A stretch of DNA of 64,000 nucleotides from Acanthosepion pharaonis (Eukaryota > Mollusca > Cephalopoda > Sepiida > Sepiidae): assembly GCA_903632075.3 (NCBI GenBank), contig CAHIKZ030001783.1, positions 213,501 through 277,500 of the forward strand, written 5' to 3'. The notes below the pieces were generated by a model that was not told where the DNA came from, did no database searches, and saw only the letters and a program-made list of their open reading frames with translations. Below are positions 46,860 through 57,895 of this stretch, piece by piece; within the stretch, counting starts at the first letter, position 1; every line of letters starts with the position of its first letter. A program made the translations under genes and the position numbers.

Positions 46860-47165
46860 TTGACTTGAATGTCTGTTGGGACTCAAGCTTACTTTAGGCT
46901 TCAATTAGAACTCTTATATGCAATCAGTTACTAAAGATGCTGGGAAAAATGTTGCCGCATTGTACCGCTTTAGTAAAAATCTGACTCATCCTGCTATATT
47001 CTATTTTTACAAGAGCCAGATCAGACCAAAAATGGTGTATTGCAGTCATATTCTGGGTTGGAGCTTGCCTGTCTTGAGTTTAAAAGCATTTATTCAGTTG
47101 AGTGGGTGATAAATTTTTCCGCCCTACAGCCCCTTTCCCACAGAAGAAATGTTGCAAGATTCTCT
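46860..47165 (+). pseudogene. LINE RT fragment, second subfamily
   Basis: Reads LLGLKLTLGFN then SYMQSVTKDAGKNVAALYRF, LTHPAIFYFYKSQIRPKMVY and CSHILGW (46870-47060), followed by a shifted LQPLSHRRNVA block. It is the same subfamily as 26880-27430 but covers a slightly earlier part. Coding for about 60 residues is open; flanks are not. Confidence 0.75.
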
Positions 47166-47177
47166 CTATTCTACATT

Positions 47178-47217
47178 CTTATTAAAGAAAAAATAATCAC
47201 TTTTTTTCTTTAATAAG
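47178..47217. repeat. Short hairpin
   Basis: cttattaaagaaaaaa and its inverse ttttttctttaataag with an 8-base loop. Confidence 0.8.
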
Positions 47218-47244
47218 ATTACTCAAATATACATGCCAGTAGAT

Positions 47245-47665
47245 GAAAATAAATAAATATACTGTTTAATAAATATAGAGAGCATCTACTCAAATATGGG
47301 TATCCACTAAAAATAATGTTTAAGTAATAATATATGTCAGATTAATAAATGAATTTTTTAAAAAAATCCATCACTTTAGAAATTGTCCAGTTTCATCTTT
47401 TTTGGCAGATCTTCTCTCATCACAATGTGGGATATTTAAATATTTAGTGATAAAAACAAAAGCGTAAGAAAATTGAATGAAAACAGACAATGTCTTAAAA
47501 ATAATTTAATTTAAAAATTAAAATTTCAGCATCCTACTATACATATATAATTCCATTACTTTAGCCTGATGAAGTCCTTCTAGAGGATGAAACATATTAC
47601 ACAGAATTTTTCCTCTTTGTCATTCACTTGCCTGATATTGTTCTGATATATAGAAATGTATAAAT
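47245..47665 (+). mobile_element. SINE-like repeat with hammerhead-like core (family D)
   Basis: Body phrase gggtatccactaaaaataat (about 47298). The tail has CTGATGA 47566-47572, AGTCC…GGAT stem with a 7-base loop, and intact GAAA at 47589-47592, then catattacacagaatttttc. Other family D tails: 56868-56970, 57590-57700, 59145-59240. Confidence 0.6.
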
Positions 47666-47881
47666 CAGTGGTTCCAACCTTTTTTTGAACATGTCTCACC
47701 TAAGCATCTCTAAAAATCCTTATCCCACACCCCGTGACCTATAATTAATATTCAAAAAGTGAATTCCTATTCACATAGAGGAAACCTACAAGGCCATAAA
47801 CTTAACTTTCCTTAAGAACTTGAGATTGTATACATGCAATAGTATTTGCATTTAACTTTAAAATTTTACAATATTTATAAA

Positions 47882-47927
<46 letters not shown>

Positions 47928-48142
47928 ATGTGAGTTTACGATTCTGGGTTTCACGCTATTTGTGTTTGTTAGACAAATTGATTAATTTTTAAATTTTGAA
48001 CTTATATATGGTTGCATATATCAGTATTTTTATGGAAGTGGGAGGAAAGATTGTCGTCGGAACGTCACTCATACTTACACAAACTTACATACATGCGCGT
48101 ATGCTCATTGACGTATGCAGATACTCATATACACACACACAG

Positions 48143-48174
<32 letters not shown>

Positions 48175-49755
48175 TGGAGCTCATACAAGCATAAACATGT
48201 GAACAGTGTGGGACTGGGCATATATGCGCATCCATGTGCCATTGCTTATATACATACGCATTTGGTCACTGTATTCAATGTTGGATTGTGTAGCAAATAT
48301 TTTTTGGCTGTTGCACTGTCAACGCACAGACCGTTCTTCTATTTTGTTTACTGAATAATGTTTTCACACACACGTATATATATATGTATGATGAGGTTTG
48401 TGTAAGACTATGGTAGGTAAAAATTGCTATTATTTTTAATTTTTTAAGGCTGTTTCGTTATTATTTTAAAGCCGGTTATTTGCTTGTTTTTAGCAATTGT
48501 AAATGGTAGAAACTCGAATTTGTAATACTTATTAGTATTTATGCGGTGATATTAATTTTGCTGGGAGAGGGAGAAGTAAGTATAATTGTGGATTGATATG
48601 GTAATTGTGGTGCCATACTAATTGTAGACTAATGCAGCAATGTTAATTGTGATGTGTTAGTAATGGTGGTGGGGAGCGGATGATGATAATAACAATTGTA
48701 GCAGCAAATAGTTATTGTAAAGTGATAGAAGGGATCGTAGTAATGGTGGTGGAATGATAACAATAATTATGATGGTAGTTTGAACTAGAAAACAATTGAT
48801 GGTGTTATGGTGTCAATGGTGTCTCTTTTCATGTACATAGGGTCAATGGTGGTTTATGTAGTAATGTTGGTTGGTATATTTTTTTAATCTGTTTGGCATA
48901 AATTATGATAATAGGTATTTGTTTTCATGTCTGCATTTAGAAATTATTTCTGATCTTATGTTTAGTAAATTCTTTTGTTGGGTATGAAAAATTATTGCTA
49001 TCTTTTCATGTAGGCAAAGTAGGCATTTCTTAGTAATGTTGTAGGCAAGTGCTTTTTTTTTTTTTTTTTTTCAATATTTTCCAGCTTATTCTTGGTATAA
49101 TATTTCTGTCTTTTAGATACCATATGTATGTGAATAGTGTAGCATGAATGAAAGGTCGTGGTTGTTTTTTCTTTTCTTGAATGGTCCCTCAGTAACACCG
49201 ATGTAGTACAGTGTGCTGTTGTTGCACTTACCTTGGCTTTATATATTATATTCATTTGTTTTCAATTTCCCTGGAGTGGATATGTTGTTTTATTTCTGCA
49301 GTTGCATTGAGGTTCCTTGGTTGCATTATTGCAGGTTGTTACTTTCTTGTTGCGACTTTTTATTATTTGTGTTATATTTTTTGTGCAGCTGTAACTGATT
49401 TTAACGTTACTTTTGTTGAATATTTTTGCTAATAAGTTTGTTTCAGGGAAGTGCTTTTCTATTAAGTTTATATCCAAATGAGAGAAAGAACAGATGGAGT
49501 AAAAATCCACAGTTCGTAGCATTTACTATTTTAGTATAGATCTGACTTTTAATTGGTTAATCTAGACATACCCACAAGTTAATTTTGACTTTATGCGCCC
49601 CCATTTAACATCTGAAAAGAGGTAATGATTTATTTTTAAATTTCCCTAAAAATCATTTTTATCACAAGTTATCTACCATTGTGGAAGTACAATCATAGTA
49701 TTGAAACATGAAAAGTTTTTGTGTAGCAATGTAAACGAACTTTTTAAAATGTTTT
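47666..49755. other. Unassigned AT-rich sequence with microsatellites
   Basis: (TA)n at 47886-47926, (CA)n at about 48122-48175, and a GGT/ATT-rich quasi-repeat at about 48590-48860 (phrases gtaatggtggtgg, aatgataacaataat). Open frames of 60-86 aa here are low-complexity or unsupported. Confidence 0.6.
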
Positions 49756-49759
49756 ATTA

Positions 49760-49760
49760 T

Positions 49761-49808
<48 letters not shown>
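49760..49808. repeat. (TA)n microsatellite
   Basis: Abuts the left end of the mariner below. Confidence 0.95.
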
Positions 49809-49811
49809 TAA

Positions 49812-50435
49812 AGAGTAATTTTATTCAATAAAATTTCCATTGGCTTCAACAACAGCCTCCAAATGACTTCAGAATCTCCTGCAACTCTTCTGGACAATCA
49901 CCTTCTTTAAGTTGGTGAATGCTGCCATAATCCTTGCATTCAGTTCATCTCCAATGTTGCAAGGAGTTTTGTTGGTTTCTCGCTCAAATCCAGCCCATAC
50001 ATAATAATCAAAGGGGTTGCAGTCTGCAGAGTTAGGTGGCCAGATGTAAGGAGTCATATGGTCGCAGAAATTGTCTGACAGCCATGACTGGGTTCTCTTG
50101 CTTGTGTGGCATGGTGCAGAATCCTGTACTACCTCCTTAAGGCACTTGATGTAGGCCTACATGTTGAGTCTGAGGTTCTGTGGGAAGATGAATGGAGGCA
50201 TAACACTGCCATCCCATTGTAATCACCATAAGACTCATCCAACTCTTTCCAAATTTCTGCCCTGCCTTCAGATTGACAGGCAAACATTCTGAAATATTCA
50301 TATTGGAGCTTCCAGCATGAATGCCAAACAATACAACATGCAGTTTCCACATTTCTGGTGGAGAGAATTCCATCATGGTGCTCTTTTTCTCACAGATGGT
50401 GCTCAACTGACCCTACTATACTGTGCATGTACAAA
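49812..50435 (-). pseudogene. Mariner/Tc1-superfamily transposase C-terminal half, minus strand
   Basis: Minus-strand reading in two frames gives VMPPFIFPQNLRL-type sequence near 50200, then QDSAPCHTSKRTQSWLSDNF (about 50125-50065), which carries a catalytic Asp. MTPYIWPPNSADCNPFDYYV (50057-49998) follows, carrying the next catalytic Asp in PPNSAD. Then comes ERETNKTPCNIGDELNARIM and CRRFRSHLEAVVEANG-type sequence before the end. Stops and a frameshift show it is dead; the N-terminal DNA-binding part is absent. Confidence 0.85.
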
Positions 50436-50470
50436 ATTAAAAATATAAAATTGCGACAATTCACCCATCA

Positions 50471-50472
<2 letters not shown>

Positions 50473-50529
<57 letters not shown>

Positions 50530-50530
50530 A
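50473..50530. repeat. (TA)n(CA)n microsatellite
   Basis: TA run followed by CA run. Confidence 0.95.
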
Positions 50531-50777
50531 ATATTTTTATGTTTCCATACTTTATATGTACCATATATATTAACTTGCACACATACTCATACTCACACAG
50601 ACTCAGTAGGAAAACAATCCACGTTAATAGTTCATTCTCAAATTGACCCCCTGTTGGGAACAACAGATATAGATCAAATCCTCTCAATAAGAATTCGTAA
50701 AATATTTTAAAATCTTCATCAGAAGTATACCTATTTTTTTTACATTCTTTGTATAGTGTCCATTCTCCCAAAATTTA

Positions 50778-51300
50778 TGACAAGTTGTAAACATGTGAGT
50801 ATACAAGTTGTAAACATGTGAGTATACAAGTTGTAAACATGTGAGTATACAAGTTGTAAACATGTGAGTATACAAGTTGTAAACATAGTTTTATACAAGT
50901 TTTGTAAACATGTAAGTATACAAGTTGTAAACATGTGAGTATACAAGTTGTAAACATGTGAGTATACAAGTTGTAAACATGTGAGTATACAAGTTGTAAA
51001 CATGTGAGTATACAAGTTGTAAACATGTGAGTATACAAGTTGTAAACATGTGAGTATACAAGTTGTAAAACATGTGAGTATACAAGTTGTAAAACATGTG
51101 AGTATACAAGTTTAAACATGTGAGTATACAAGTTGTAAACATGTGAGTATACAAGTTGTAAACATGTGAGTATACAAGTTGTAAACATGTGAGTATACAA
51201 GTTGTAAACATGTGAGTATACAAGTTGTAAACATGTGAGTATACAAGTTGTAAACATGTGAGTATACAAGTTGTAAACATGTGAGTATACAAGTTGTAGT
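50778..51300. repeat. 23-bp minisatellite, about 22 copies
   Basis: The unit runs acaagttgtaaac…gtgagtat (23 bases) and is nearly identical across about 520 bp. Variants: a diverged pair at about 50880-50915 (atagttttat, then agttttgtaaacatgtaag), two units with an extra A (about 51066 and 51091) and one with a 2-base loss (about 51108). A minus-strand frame of 180 aa runs through it. It exists only because the unit lacks stops in all three frames, so it is not evidence of a protein. Confidence 0.95.
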
Positions 51301-51598
51301 GATGTCTTTGTGTACAAGAATTATGTTAAACTATCTGGCACGACTGTAATGCAGACAAAATATTAGTAGTACCTCTAGTATTACCAGCAGTAGTATTCAC
51401 AATGGAAGCAACACATTGGAAAATGATGTGTAGGCAATATGGCTTTGGTCCATTTATAGAGAAAAATACATTTTTACTGAGTACAGCACTTTCTGCTTAA
51501 TTTGAATATGTGATAACACACACACACAAGTTTCATCATAAATGATTATAGGTTTTTATTCTAACAGTTTTGGGTATGAAACTGAAGTTTGCAGATAT
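51301..51598. other. Unassigned sequence
   Basis: No gene or recognised element seen. Confidence 0.5.
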
Positions 51599-51599
51599 A

Positions 51600-51875
51600 C
51601 AGGATGTTTGAAAAGTAACTTCCCATTTTAAAATGCTTATAATTTATTTATTAACTATAATTTTTACAAGAAATGGATATGAGAGGAAAGTGTTTATTTA
51701 AAATTTGATATGGGCACCGGATTTCACTAGGAATCATGTCAACTGATTTCACCAGGAACTCTTGTGGTAGGAAAGACATAACTTCTTGTATTTTCCCTTC
51801 AAGTTATTCCAAAGTCAAAGGACTCCTGGCTGGATGCTCATATATAAAATAGGGAGTTACTTTTCAGTTACTCTG
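51600..51875. mobile_element. 276-bp MITE with TA target duplication
   Basis: Left end caggatgtttgaaaagtaac and right end gttacttttcagttactctg are inverse copies. TA lies outside both ends (51598-51599 and 51876-51877). Interior non-coding. This is a third TA-inserting family, distinct from T1 and T2. Confidence 0.8.
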
Positions 51876-51944
51876 TATGTAGGAATCCCAAGAAAAATGC
51901 AGGGTTTCTTTATCGGGTAATTAATTCTGACTTTGTCCTGTCAG

Positions 51945-52070
51945 TTTGGTTCTATGACCGAACTGGTAGAGACACAATCTGACTTAAGAAGCAGTTTCCC
52001 TGAGGTAAAATAAAAGATTCAGGTTCGATTCCTGTTGGAGACACACATTTTCTTTAGTAAGACTTCTCAA
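51945..52070 (+). mobile_element. tRNA-like SINE head
   Basis: Ends in a good box B, ttcaggttcgattcctgttg (52018-52040), preceded by a box A-like gaactggtagagacac. No acceptor-stem pairing, so not a tRNA gene. Confidence 0.55.
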
Positions 52071-52399
52071 TTTAGGCTGGTTATTAATTTCCCTGTTTAA
52101 TAAAATAAAAGTACAAGGATAGTGACACAAAACATGTGACTCCACTAAAAATAACATTTATACAAATAATAAATAATACTGTTTACATTTTGAGTTCAAA
52201 ACTGAAGCTAACCGATATAGATTCATAGAAGTCCCAACAAGATATGCATGTTTCCTTAACAGGCAATTCTATCTAGTTTAGACATTATTTTTAGTAGATA
52301 CCATATTTGAATAGATGCTTCATTTTGGAGGACAAATAGAATTACATATTCTTTGAAAATTGATATTGCATAGTCTTCAAAAGATTTGTCCTTGTTTTT

Positions 52400-52745
52400 T
52401 TTTCTTTTTTTGTCATTTCATCCCAAATAAGGCAATGAAGCCACTAAGATACAAGAAGTTACTGAATGGTAGAGAATATAACAAAAACAAAACACTATTT
52501 AGGAGAGATAACAATAAAAGAACAGGAATTAAGAAGAAAGAAAATAACAATTGATACATTATGGTGGCGGGAAAGTAACTAAAGCAAAGATGCCAGCTCA
52601 GGACCAATACCATTATATATTCTTTGGATTTTATCAAGAATCTCTAAATGTGTAGCAGGATCACCAGACCAGATGTGGCAACAATAGTCAAAGCAAGGAT
52701 GAATAGTAGACTTATTACTATTTAAGATAGATTCTGGTGAAATAT
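52400..52745 (-). mobile_element. LINE 3' fragment, minus strand
   Basis: Inverse LINE tail tttcatcccaaataaggcaa and ccactaagatacaagaagtt, later ttggattttatcaagaatct and ccagatgtggcaacaatagt. An internal part present in other copies is missing. Confidence 0.75.
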
Positions 52746-52854
52746 CTACTTAATAAGCTTTGTATATTTTAAATTATTTAGAATTGTAATAAAATTTGAG
52801 CTTATGATATTTTTCTTTACATAAATGTTATACATTTACATTATTTCATGTTAG

Positions 52855-53128
52855 CGGTCTTCTTTTACCTCTATGTGCCATGTTCCTTCTGGACATGAGT
52901 AATCATGGCTCTCCACAGCTTCCTATCTTTTGTAGCTCTTAGTAATATTGATCTTTTTATTATACCTCTTAATCTCTGTTTTACCTATCATTTACACAAG
53001 ATTTTTAGATAGGTTATTTGCTGCTTTACTCTGCCTCTGATACCTTTAATGTTCTGTGAGTGTTAAATTCTCTAAGACCTTTTTCCTCATTATAGATCCT
53101 AGAAATTTCAACTGTTGAAGTGAAGTTT
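52855..53128 (-). mobile_element. RTE-like LINE 3' end, minus strand (copy 3)
   Basis: Matches 38040-38330: gccatgttccttctggacat, ctctccacagcttcctatct, ctctgttttacctatcattt and gtgttaaattctctaagacc. Confidence 0.65.
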
Positions 53129-53940
53129 TTATTTTTATTAAAGCTTTGTCATAGCCTAAGATATAAATTGATACGACTTTTGTTACTGGAAGAAAATTAG
53201 TTCTTTGGATTTTATCAATATTTATATTTTGTGATAGTGAAGAATTTTTTTTTTTTTAATTGCTGCCAAGTTGACTTTTCAAAATTCTTATTGGCTTCTA
53301 CCTAAATATATAAAGAAAGCACTTTTATCCTCTTTTTCAAACTTTTGTTGAGCCAAATTAGAAAGTCTTAGAAGACAGAAAGCCTAGTAAATGCTTGAAA
53401 ATTCTGTAACTGAAGACCTAATTTTAAATTCAAGTATTTTTAAACCTTCACTAACCATTTACACATTGGTGATATCAGAGGCAGAATTTATAAAACAAAA
53501 ATTAAAATTTCATTCTGATGGTTATATATAGTGATATTACCAATTCTGGCAGTAGTAGAGAACTGTTCCCTCCTGAAACTTTAATCATTTTTCTGCACAA
53601 ATTCTATATTTCTAGCAGCAAAATTTAAAAAATGGTAAGCCCTAAATTTTATATTCTTTGATCTCAAGTTTAGCAAATTTTGCTACTCTATCTCTGCTGT
53701 ATATTGAAAATCATCAAGAAATGGATTGTTAGTGGTCTTTTGGGATAAATATGAAAATTATTGACAGAATAGAGCTTTTTATATATCTAATTTGAACTGA
53801 TATATAATAAGGAAACATTGATATTTGCTTGAGGGGTTTTCCTATTTTGGGCTGATGAGATGATCAAAACTATTTGTTGTTAATACTGTTTGATTAATGT
53901 GAAAACAAGAAAACTACAATTATTTATTGTCTTTTTTCAG
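53129..53940. other. Unassigned AT-rich sequence ending in a splice acceptor
   Basis: No exon recognised. The last bases form a polypyrimidine tract and acceptor (cttttttcag, to 53940). Confidence 0.6.
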
Positions 53941-54027
53941 ATCTCTTCCCACCTGGGTCTGTGATGTCTTTACAATTAGTGGCTCAAAAAGTGCATACAA
54001 TTGCTGCTGTTGGATGTTGGGATCATT
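53941..54027 (+). CDS. Host gene, internal exon a (unidentified protein)
   Basis: Bounded by acceptor cttttttcag (to 53940) and donor gtaagt (from 54028). With the first two bases completing an upstream codon, the exon reads 28 residues from LFPPGSVMSLQLVAQKVHTI through AAVGCWDH and leaves one base of the next codon. The two other frames hit a stop within the exon or at the donor. The split codon becomes Cys when joined to exon b, and the frame stays open, which is good evidence for real coding sequence. I do not recognise the family. The residues suggest a helical, partly hydrophobic segment; the Cys-rich stretch across the a/b join (CWDHCVCSAEGLK) is notable. Confidence 0.75.
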
Positions 54028-54360
54028 GTAAGTGATCAGCTTTCCATATTATTATTTTCTTTTTCTTTTTGAATGCAGAATAGAAAACGTGACATTTGAT
54101 TCAGTTTCAACCCCCACCTCTCTGATACCGAATAAATACAACAACAAAATCGAATCAGTCTGCTCGCTTTCTTATAGAGAAAGCTTTCATCGTAATGAAT
54201 ACTTTGTGTCTAATGATTATTTGGCACAGCAAGAAAAAATTGTGCTTGTCTATTTCTTTTAGATGCAGAAAAAAAATGAATCTTATGATTAATTCTCGTG
54301 AGTTGTGTTCCATCTTTGATTGTGCTTCTTTTATAATTGTTCTCATCTTTTTCTCTTGAG

Positions 54361-54525
54361 GTGTGTGCTCTGCTGAGGGTTTGAAGACTGTTGACAAATG
54401 TTATCCTTGTCCCCTGGCCAATGGGGACTTCAGTACCAAGACTGGTTTGCTGTTGAAAGATACTTATCAGCCTTTACTGTCTGCCTTGGAGGATTATGTA
54501 CACAGCATGAACAACATTACTTCTG
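54361..54525 (+). CDS. Host gene, internal exon b (unidentified protein)
   Basis: Acceptor tctcttgag (to 54360) and donor gtaagc (from 54526). After two bases that complete the split Cys codon, 54 residues are open. They begin VCSAEGLKTVDKCYPCPLAN, pass GLLLKDTYQPLLSALEDYVH and end SMNNITS, with one base left over. The intron before it is only 333 bp, while the one after is about 5.2 kb. Together with exon a it contains four Cys within about 18 residues, which might bind a metal or be structural, but no known finger pattern is evident. The amphipathic second half looks helical. Protein family not recognised. Confidence 0.8.
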
Positions 54526-55155
54526 GTAAGCTAATAAATAATTATAAGAATTTATATTGCAAACATTTGCAATCACTTCTTTTGCCTATCCAGTTTATAT
54601 TAAGAATGATAAAAAAAACACCAAAATAATTTATATTAATAATAATGATGAGGATAATAATAATACTAAAACCACCAAGTCTATATTAATAATGATAATA
54701 AAACCAGTTTATATTAATAATGATAATAAAAAAAACACCAAAATAATTTGTTAATGATGGTGATGATGATATTAATAATAAAACCACCAAGTTTATATTA
54801 ATAACAATAATAAAACCATCAAAATAAATTTATATTAATAATAGAACTACAAAATTTTGAGTCCTAAGAAAAATGTTAGACAAAGATTAAATAAACTCAA
54901 TGTTTAACTTATTTATTTACTATGCTGTATGAAAAATGCAATTTTATTTCCTTCAATTGTTACTTTTATTTTTTAAGTCTGGTGTTTTGTAATGAAATTT
55001 ATATTTTCTTCTATGTGAGAATGATATATAAACTTTATATATCAGACTTTTGTTGGCTAAACTAATGACAAAATGAAAAAAAATCCATTTTCATTGCGTT
55101 TCATCCTTTAAAAAAACTTCTTCAGACTAAATAATGTTTTTATTAATGTAATCAT
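54526..55155. other. Intron sequence with AAT-rich quasi-repeats
   Basis: From about 54590 to 54850 the phrase tatattaataatgataataa recurs irregularly with accacca spacers. The open frames here (54557-54754 and the tail of 54363-54629) read through intron and repeat. Confidence 0.7.
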
Positions 55156-55156
55156 A

Positions 55157-55225
<69 letters not shown>
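55157..55225. repeat. (TC)n(TA)n microsatellite
   Basis: CT run followed by about 20 TA units. Confidence 0.95.
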
Positions 55226-55227
<2 letters not shown>

Positions 55228-55230
55228 AAA

Positions 55231-55378
55231 AAAACAAACAAAAATCATAATATGCAATTATGCTAATTATGTTTTATGAATATGTCCTGAAGATGGTCTA
55301 CTAGACCGAAATGTCCGACGTTGACATTATATTAACATTAAAACAGCATAATTGCATATTAGGATTTTTGTTTGTTTT
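55231..55378 (+). ncRNA. Hammerhead-ribozyme-like foldback (best candidate)
   Basis: Long inverted arms (55231-55264 and 55345-55378: aaacaaacaaaaatcataat / its inverse) form an extended stem I that continues with gttttat…/…attaaaac. At the centre: CTGAAGA (55287-55293), stem II GGTC (55295-55298) / GACC (55304-55307), GAAA (55308-55311), stem III TGTC (55312-55315) / GACA (55323-55326), then TT as the U-H cleavage position. These are the conserved CUGANGA and GAAA boxes of a hammerhead in the right order, with three pairable helices. The base of stem I next to the core has unpaired bases (gtc), so activity is uncertain. It lies inside the host gene's large intron. Known context: hammerheads occur in Penelope-like and SINE-like elements of animals. 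Confidence 0.6.
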
Positions 55379-55431
55379 TTTTTTATATTTTTTTCTTCAT
55401 ACTGTCGGATCTATATCCATATATTTGCTTG

Positions 55432-55436
55432 TATAT

Positions 55437-55471
<35 letters not shown>

Positions 55472-55472
55472 T
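55432..55472. repeat. (TA)n microsatellite
   Basis: Interrupted TA array. Confidence 0.95.
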
Positions 55473-55599
55473 TCAAAGAAAATCTTACACTTGAATTTTT
55501 CAGTTATAAACTTAAATTTATTTCAGCAGTTGGTTTACACTGCATTTCAGTAGTTTAAATGAATGAAACACAGGATATGAATTGATTAAAAAAAAAAAA

Positions 55600-56470
55600 A
55601 AAAAAAGAAAGGAAAGGAAATTTTGTGGTATCAAGAGGCAATAAATGGCAGGATTATATTATCTATATTAAATGAGTTCACTTCAAGCAAAGCAGGTTAC
55701 TGGGTGGTGAGCAAATTAGAAAACAGAAACATTACTAAGGAGTGGGAAGAAGAGTAATTAGGACAGAAGATAGTGATTGACATTCCATTGAAATTTTTGA
55801 AGATGAAAGTTAACTGGAAAGGATGGAGTTGGAAGAGAGTTCCACAAGTGAGTGAAGAAACTGTTAGCATAAAAATTATGGTTACATCAAACTAACTCAA
55901 CTGTAAATTGATGACACCTTGTTGCCAGTCCAATGTTGTGCTTAAATTTACAACGTCTTGGTACCATAGCAAAGAGCTCATCCAAACAGTTGCCATGAAA
56001 TTATTTATAGAAAGTGCAGGGAGGCAACTTTACAGCAATGGGAAAGTAACTGAAGCTGAACCACCAGATCAGGTACAATAATATTGCTGATTCTTCTTTG
56101 GATTTTATCAAGGATCTCTAGATAGAAAGCAGGAACTATGGATCAGATGTGGCAGCAATATTTTAAACTGGGTGAACAGTAGACTTATAGACATGCAAGA
56201 TAGATTCTGGAGGAAAAAAATTGTCTAACATTACACAATGAACTAAATTTCATAGCAGCTGACCTAGCAATGAATTCAATATAGTCCTTGCTCTTCATGT
56301 CAGCTGAGAACATTAACCCAAAAAGGCACCATCACTCACTCTCCTGGAGGTTAACATTAATCATGCTGATGGAAGTCAGAAAAGGGTTTCTCAGTTGATT
56401 AAAAGACCAATTTCATTTTGGGGGTGTTAAAATTAACAAGTAATCCTTTGTGCCAGTTTATAACATATAT
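55600..56470 (-). pseudogene. LINE 3' fragment, minus strand, within the host intron
   Basis: Inverse copy of the LINE C-terminal region. The DMK…DYIE-equivalent is near 56275-56300 (ttcatgtcagctgagaacat), the CCHIW region near 56140, and the 3' part near 55700 (gttactgggtggtgagcaaa, ttgacattccattgaaattt). It shares order with 8185-9000. Stops in every frame. Confidence 0.8.
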
Positions 56471-56699
56471 GTGGTAGGCAAGAACGTAATGCAAAGAAAT
56501 GGCTGTTATAATTTTTAGTTGAGAAAAATGTTGCAAATTTAAGCTTAACTTTATATTCAGATCTTAAAATGAAAAACAAAAGCAGTAGGAAACTGAAAGA
56601 GATCAGTTCGAATGTGCATCTAAATACATATGACGTATGAAATTTAAAATTTCTGCATTTTTAGCATTTTTATAGTGATTTTCTAAGCATAGCTTAGAT

Positions 56700-56970
56700 G
56701 TGACATTAGGCTGAAAGTATTGGCCACCCAGTGAGGATCAAACTCACTACTCAGTCACAATTGTTCTAGCGAGACAAGCTTGCTAACCATTACACCGCCT
56801 TGAGATGCCCTTTTTATGTATAATTATAACTGGATGCTTGTATTTCATTCCCTTCCCCTACATATATGAGATTCCATTAATAAAAAGATTTAGTCTGAAG
56901 AAGTCCTTTTGGAGATTGAAATGTCACGTGTTTTTTTTTTTTTTTAATTTTTGTCATTCATTTACCCATC
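56700..56970. mobile_element. tRNA-like SINE head (minus) beside a family D hammerhead-like tail (plus)
   Basis: The minus strand at 56806-56715 reads box A ggtgtaatggttagcaag and box B gagtttgatcctcac. The + strand from about 56868 carries a family D tail: CTGAAGA 56895-56901, AGTCC…GGA stem, GAAA 56918-56921, then tgtcacgtg and a T run. Confidence 0.65.
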
Positions 56971-57149
56971 ATTTTTCTCTATGCAATTGTCCTTCTCTTT
57001 GATTAATTTCTAGGTATAGAACATTCTCTTATGAATTTTATCTTCTCTTTCTTTGTCATTAACTATTTCTCATTTTACTGGCAAGTAGCACTTGATTCAG
57101 AAAATAGAAGTATTTTATTTTTGTGTGACCATTGAAAATTCCATTTATA

Positions 57150-57292
57150 ACTTGGCAATTATATAAACAATTTTGAATTCCTAATCTAGCAATTATATAA
57201 ACAATTTTGAATTCCTAACCTAGCAATTATATAAACAATTTTGAATTCCTAACCTAGCAATTATATAAACAATTTTGAATTAATAATGTAAC
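57150..57292. repeat. 34-bp tandem repeat, 4-5 copies
   Basis: tagcaattatataaacaatt followed by ttgaattcctaacc repeats four times, with decayed units at each end. Confidence 0.9.
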
Positions 57293-57589
57293 GATTATAT
57301 AAAAATAATTTTATTTAAGAACCTAGTGCTAAAAAAGAACATGAAAATAATGTTTGTGCCAATGAATGAAGAAGCATTTTCTACATCTTTTATTATTACA
57401 ATTGATTTCAGACTAAAATTTTTCATTCATCTTCTGTTTGTCTCTGTAATTTAATAAATTACATTGCTTTTCACAATAAACAACCAATCCCATCTTTTTT
57501 TTGTTGTTTTGACTTATGACCCAAGACAGATTTGTTTTATACTCCCTCCTCCTTACACAAAGACAATACAATCAACATATGTATAATGT

Positions 57590-57895
57590 AGATATAATTC
57601 CATCAACAAGAGTATTAGTCTGATGAAGTTCTTTTAGATGCTGAAATGCATAACAGAATTTTTTTCCATTCTGCAACAGTTTGTCAGTTAAATTCATAAA
57701 TTACTTAGGATTATGAAATAGAGATTATAAAGTCAAGAATTCATCCTCAATTGCTTTCACAGAAGAAATTAATGAACTTAACTAACTAAAAGTTTGAAAA
57801 CCATTTAAGAATTTTTTAAAATTCTATGTAACATGTATTATTATCATCTAAATGCACTTCATTAGGCTAATGTTCTTATTGATGGAATTATATAT
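57590..57895. mobile_element. Family D hammerhead-like tail with inverted partner
   Basis: + strand CTGATGA 57620-57626 and GAAA 57643-57646 with a poor stem II. The preceding aattccatcaacaagagtat is repeated inverted at about 57868-57890 (ggctaatgttcttattgatgg). Confidence 0.55.

Noticed and set aside
50778..51300. Possible CRISPR array
   Set aside because: Units are contiguous, with no unique spacers, and the genome is an animal's.
50775..51317. 180-aa minus-strand open frame with a repeating YTHMFTTCILTC pattern
   Set aside because: It is the 23-bp minisatellite read in three frames; a stop-free unit gives this without selection. No start context or splice sites support a gene.
51945..52070. 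tRNA gene
   Set aside because: A good box B but no cloverleaf or acceptor-stem pairing; it is a SINE head. The same applies to the heads near 32700, 56760 and 61660.
54032..54262. 76-aa + frame between host exons a and b
   Set aside because: It lies in the 333-bp intron and is not in phase with either exon.
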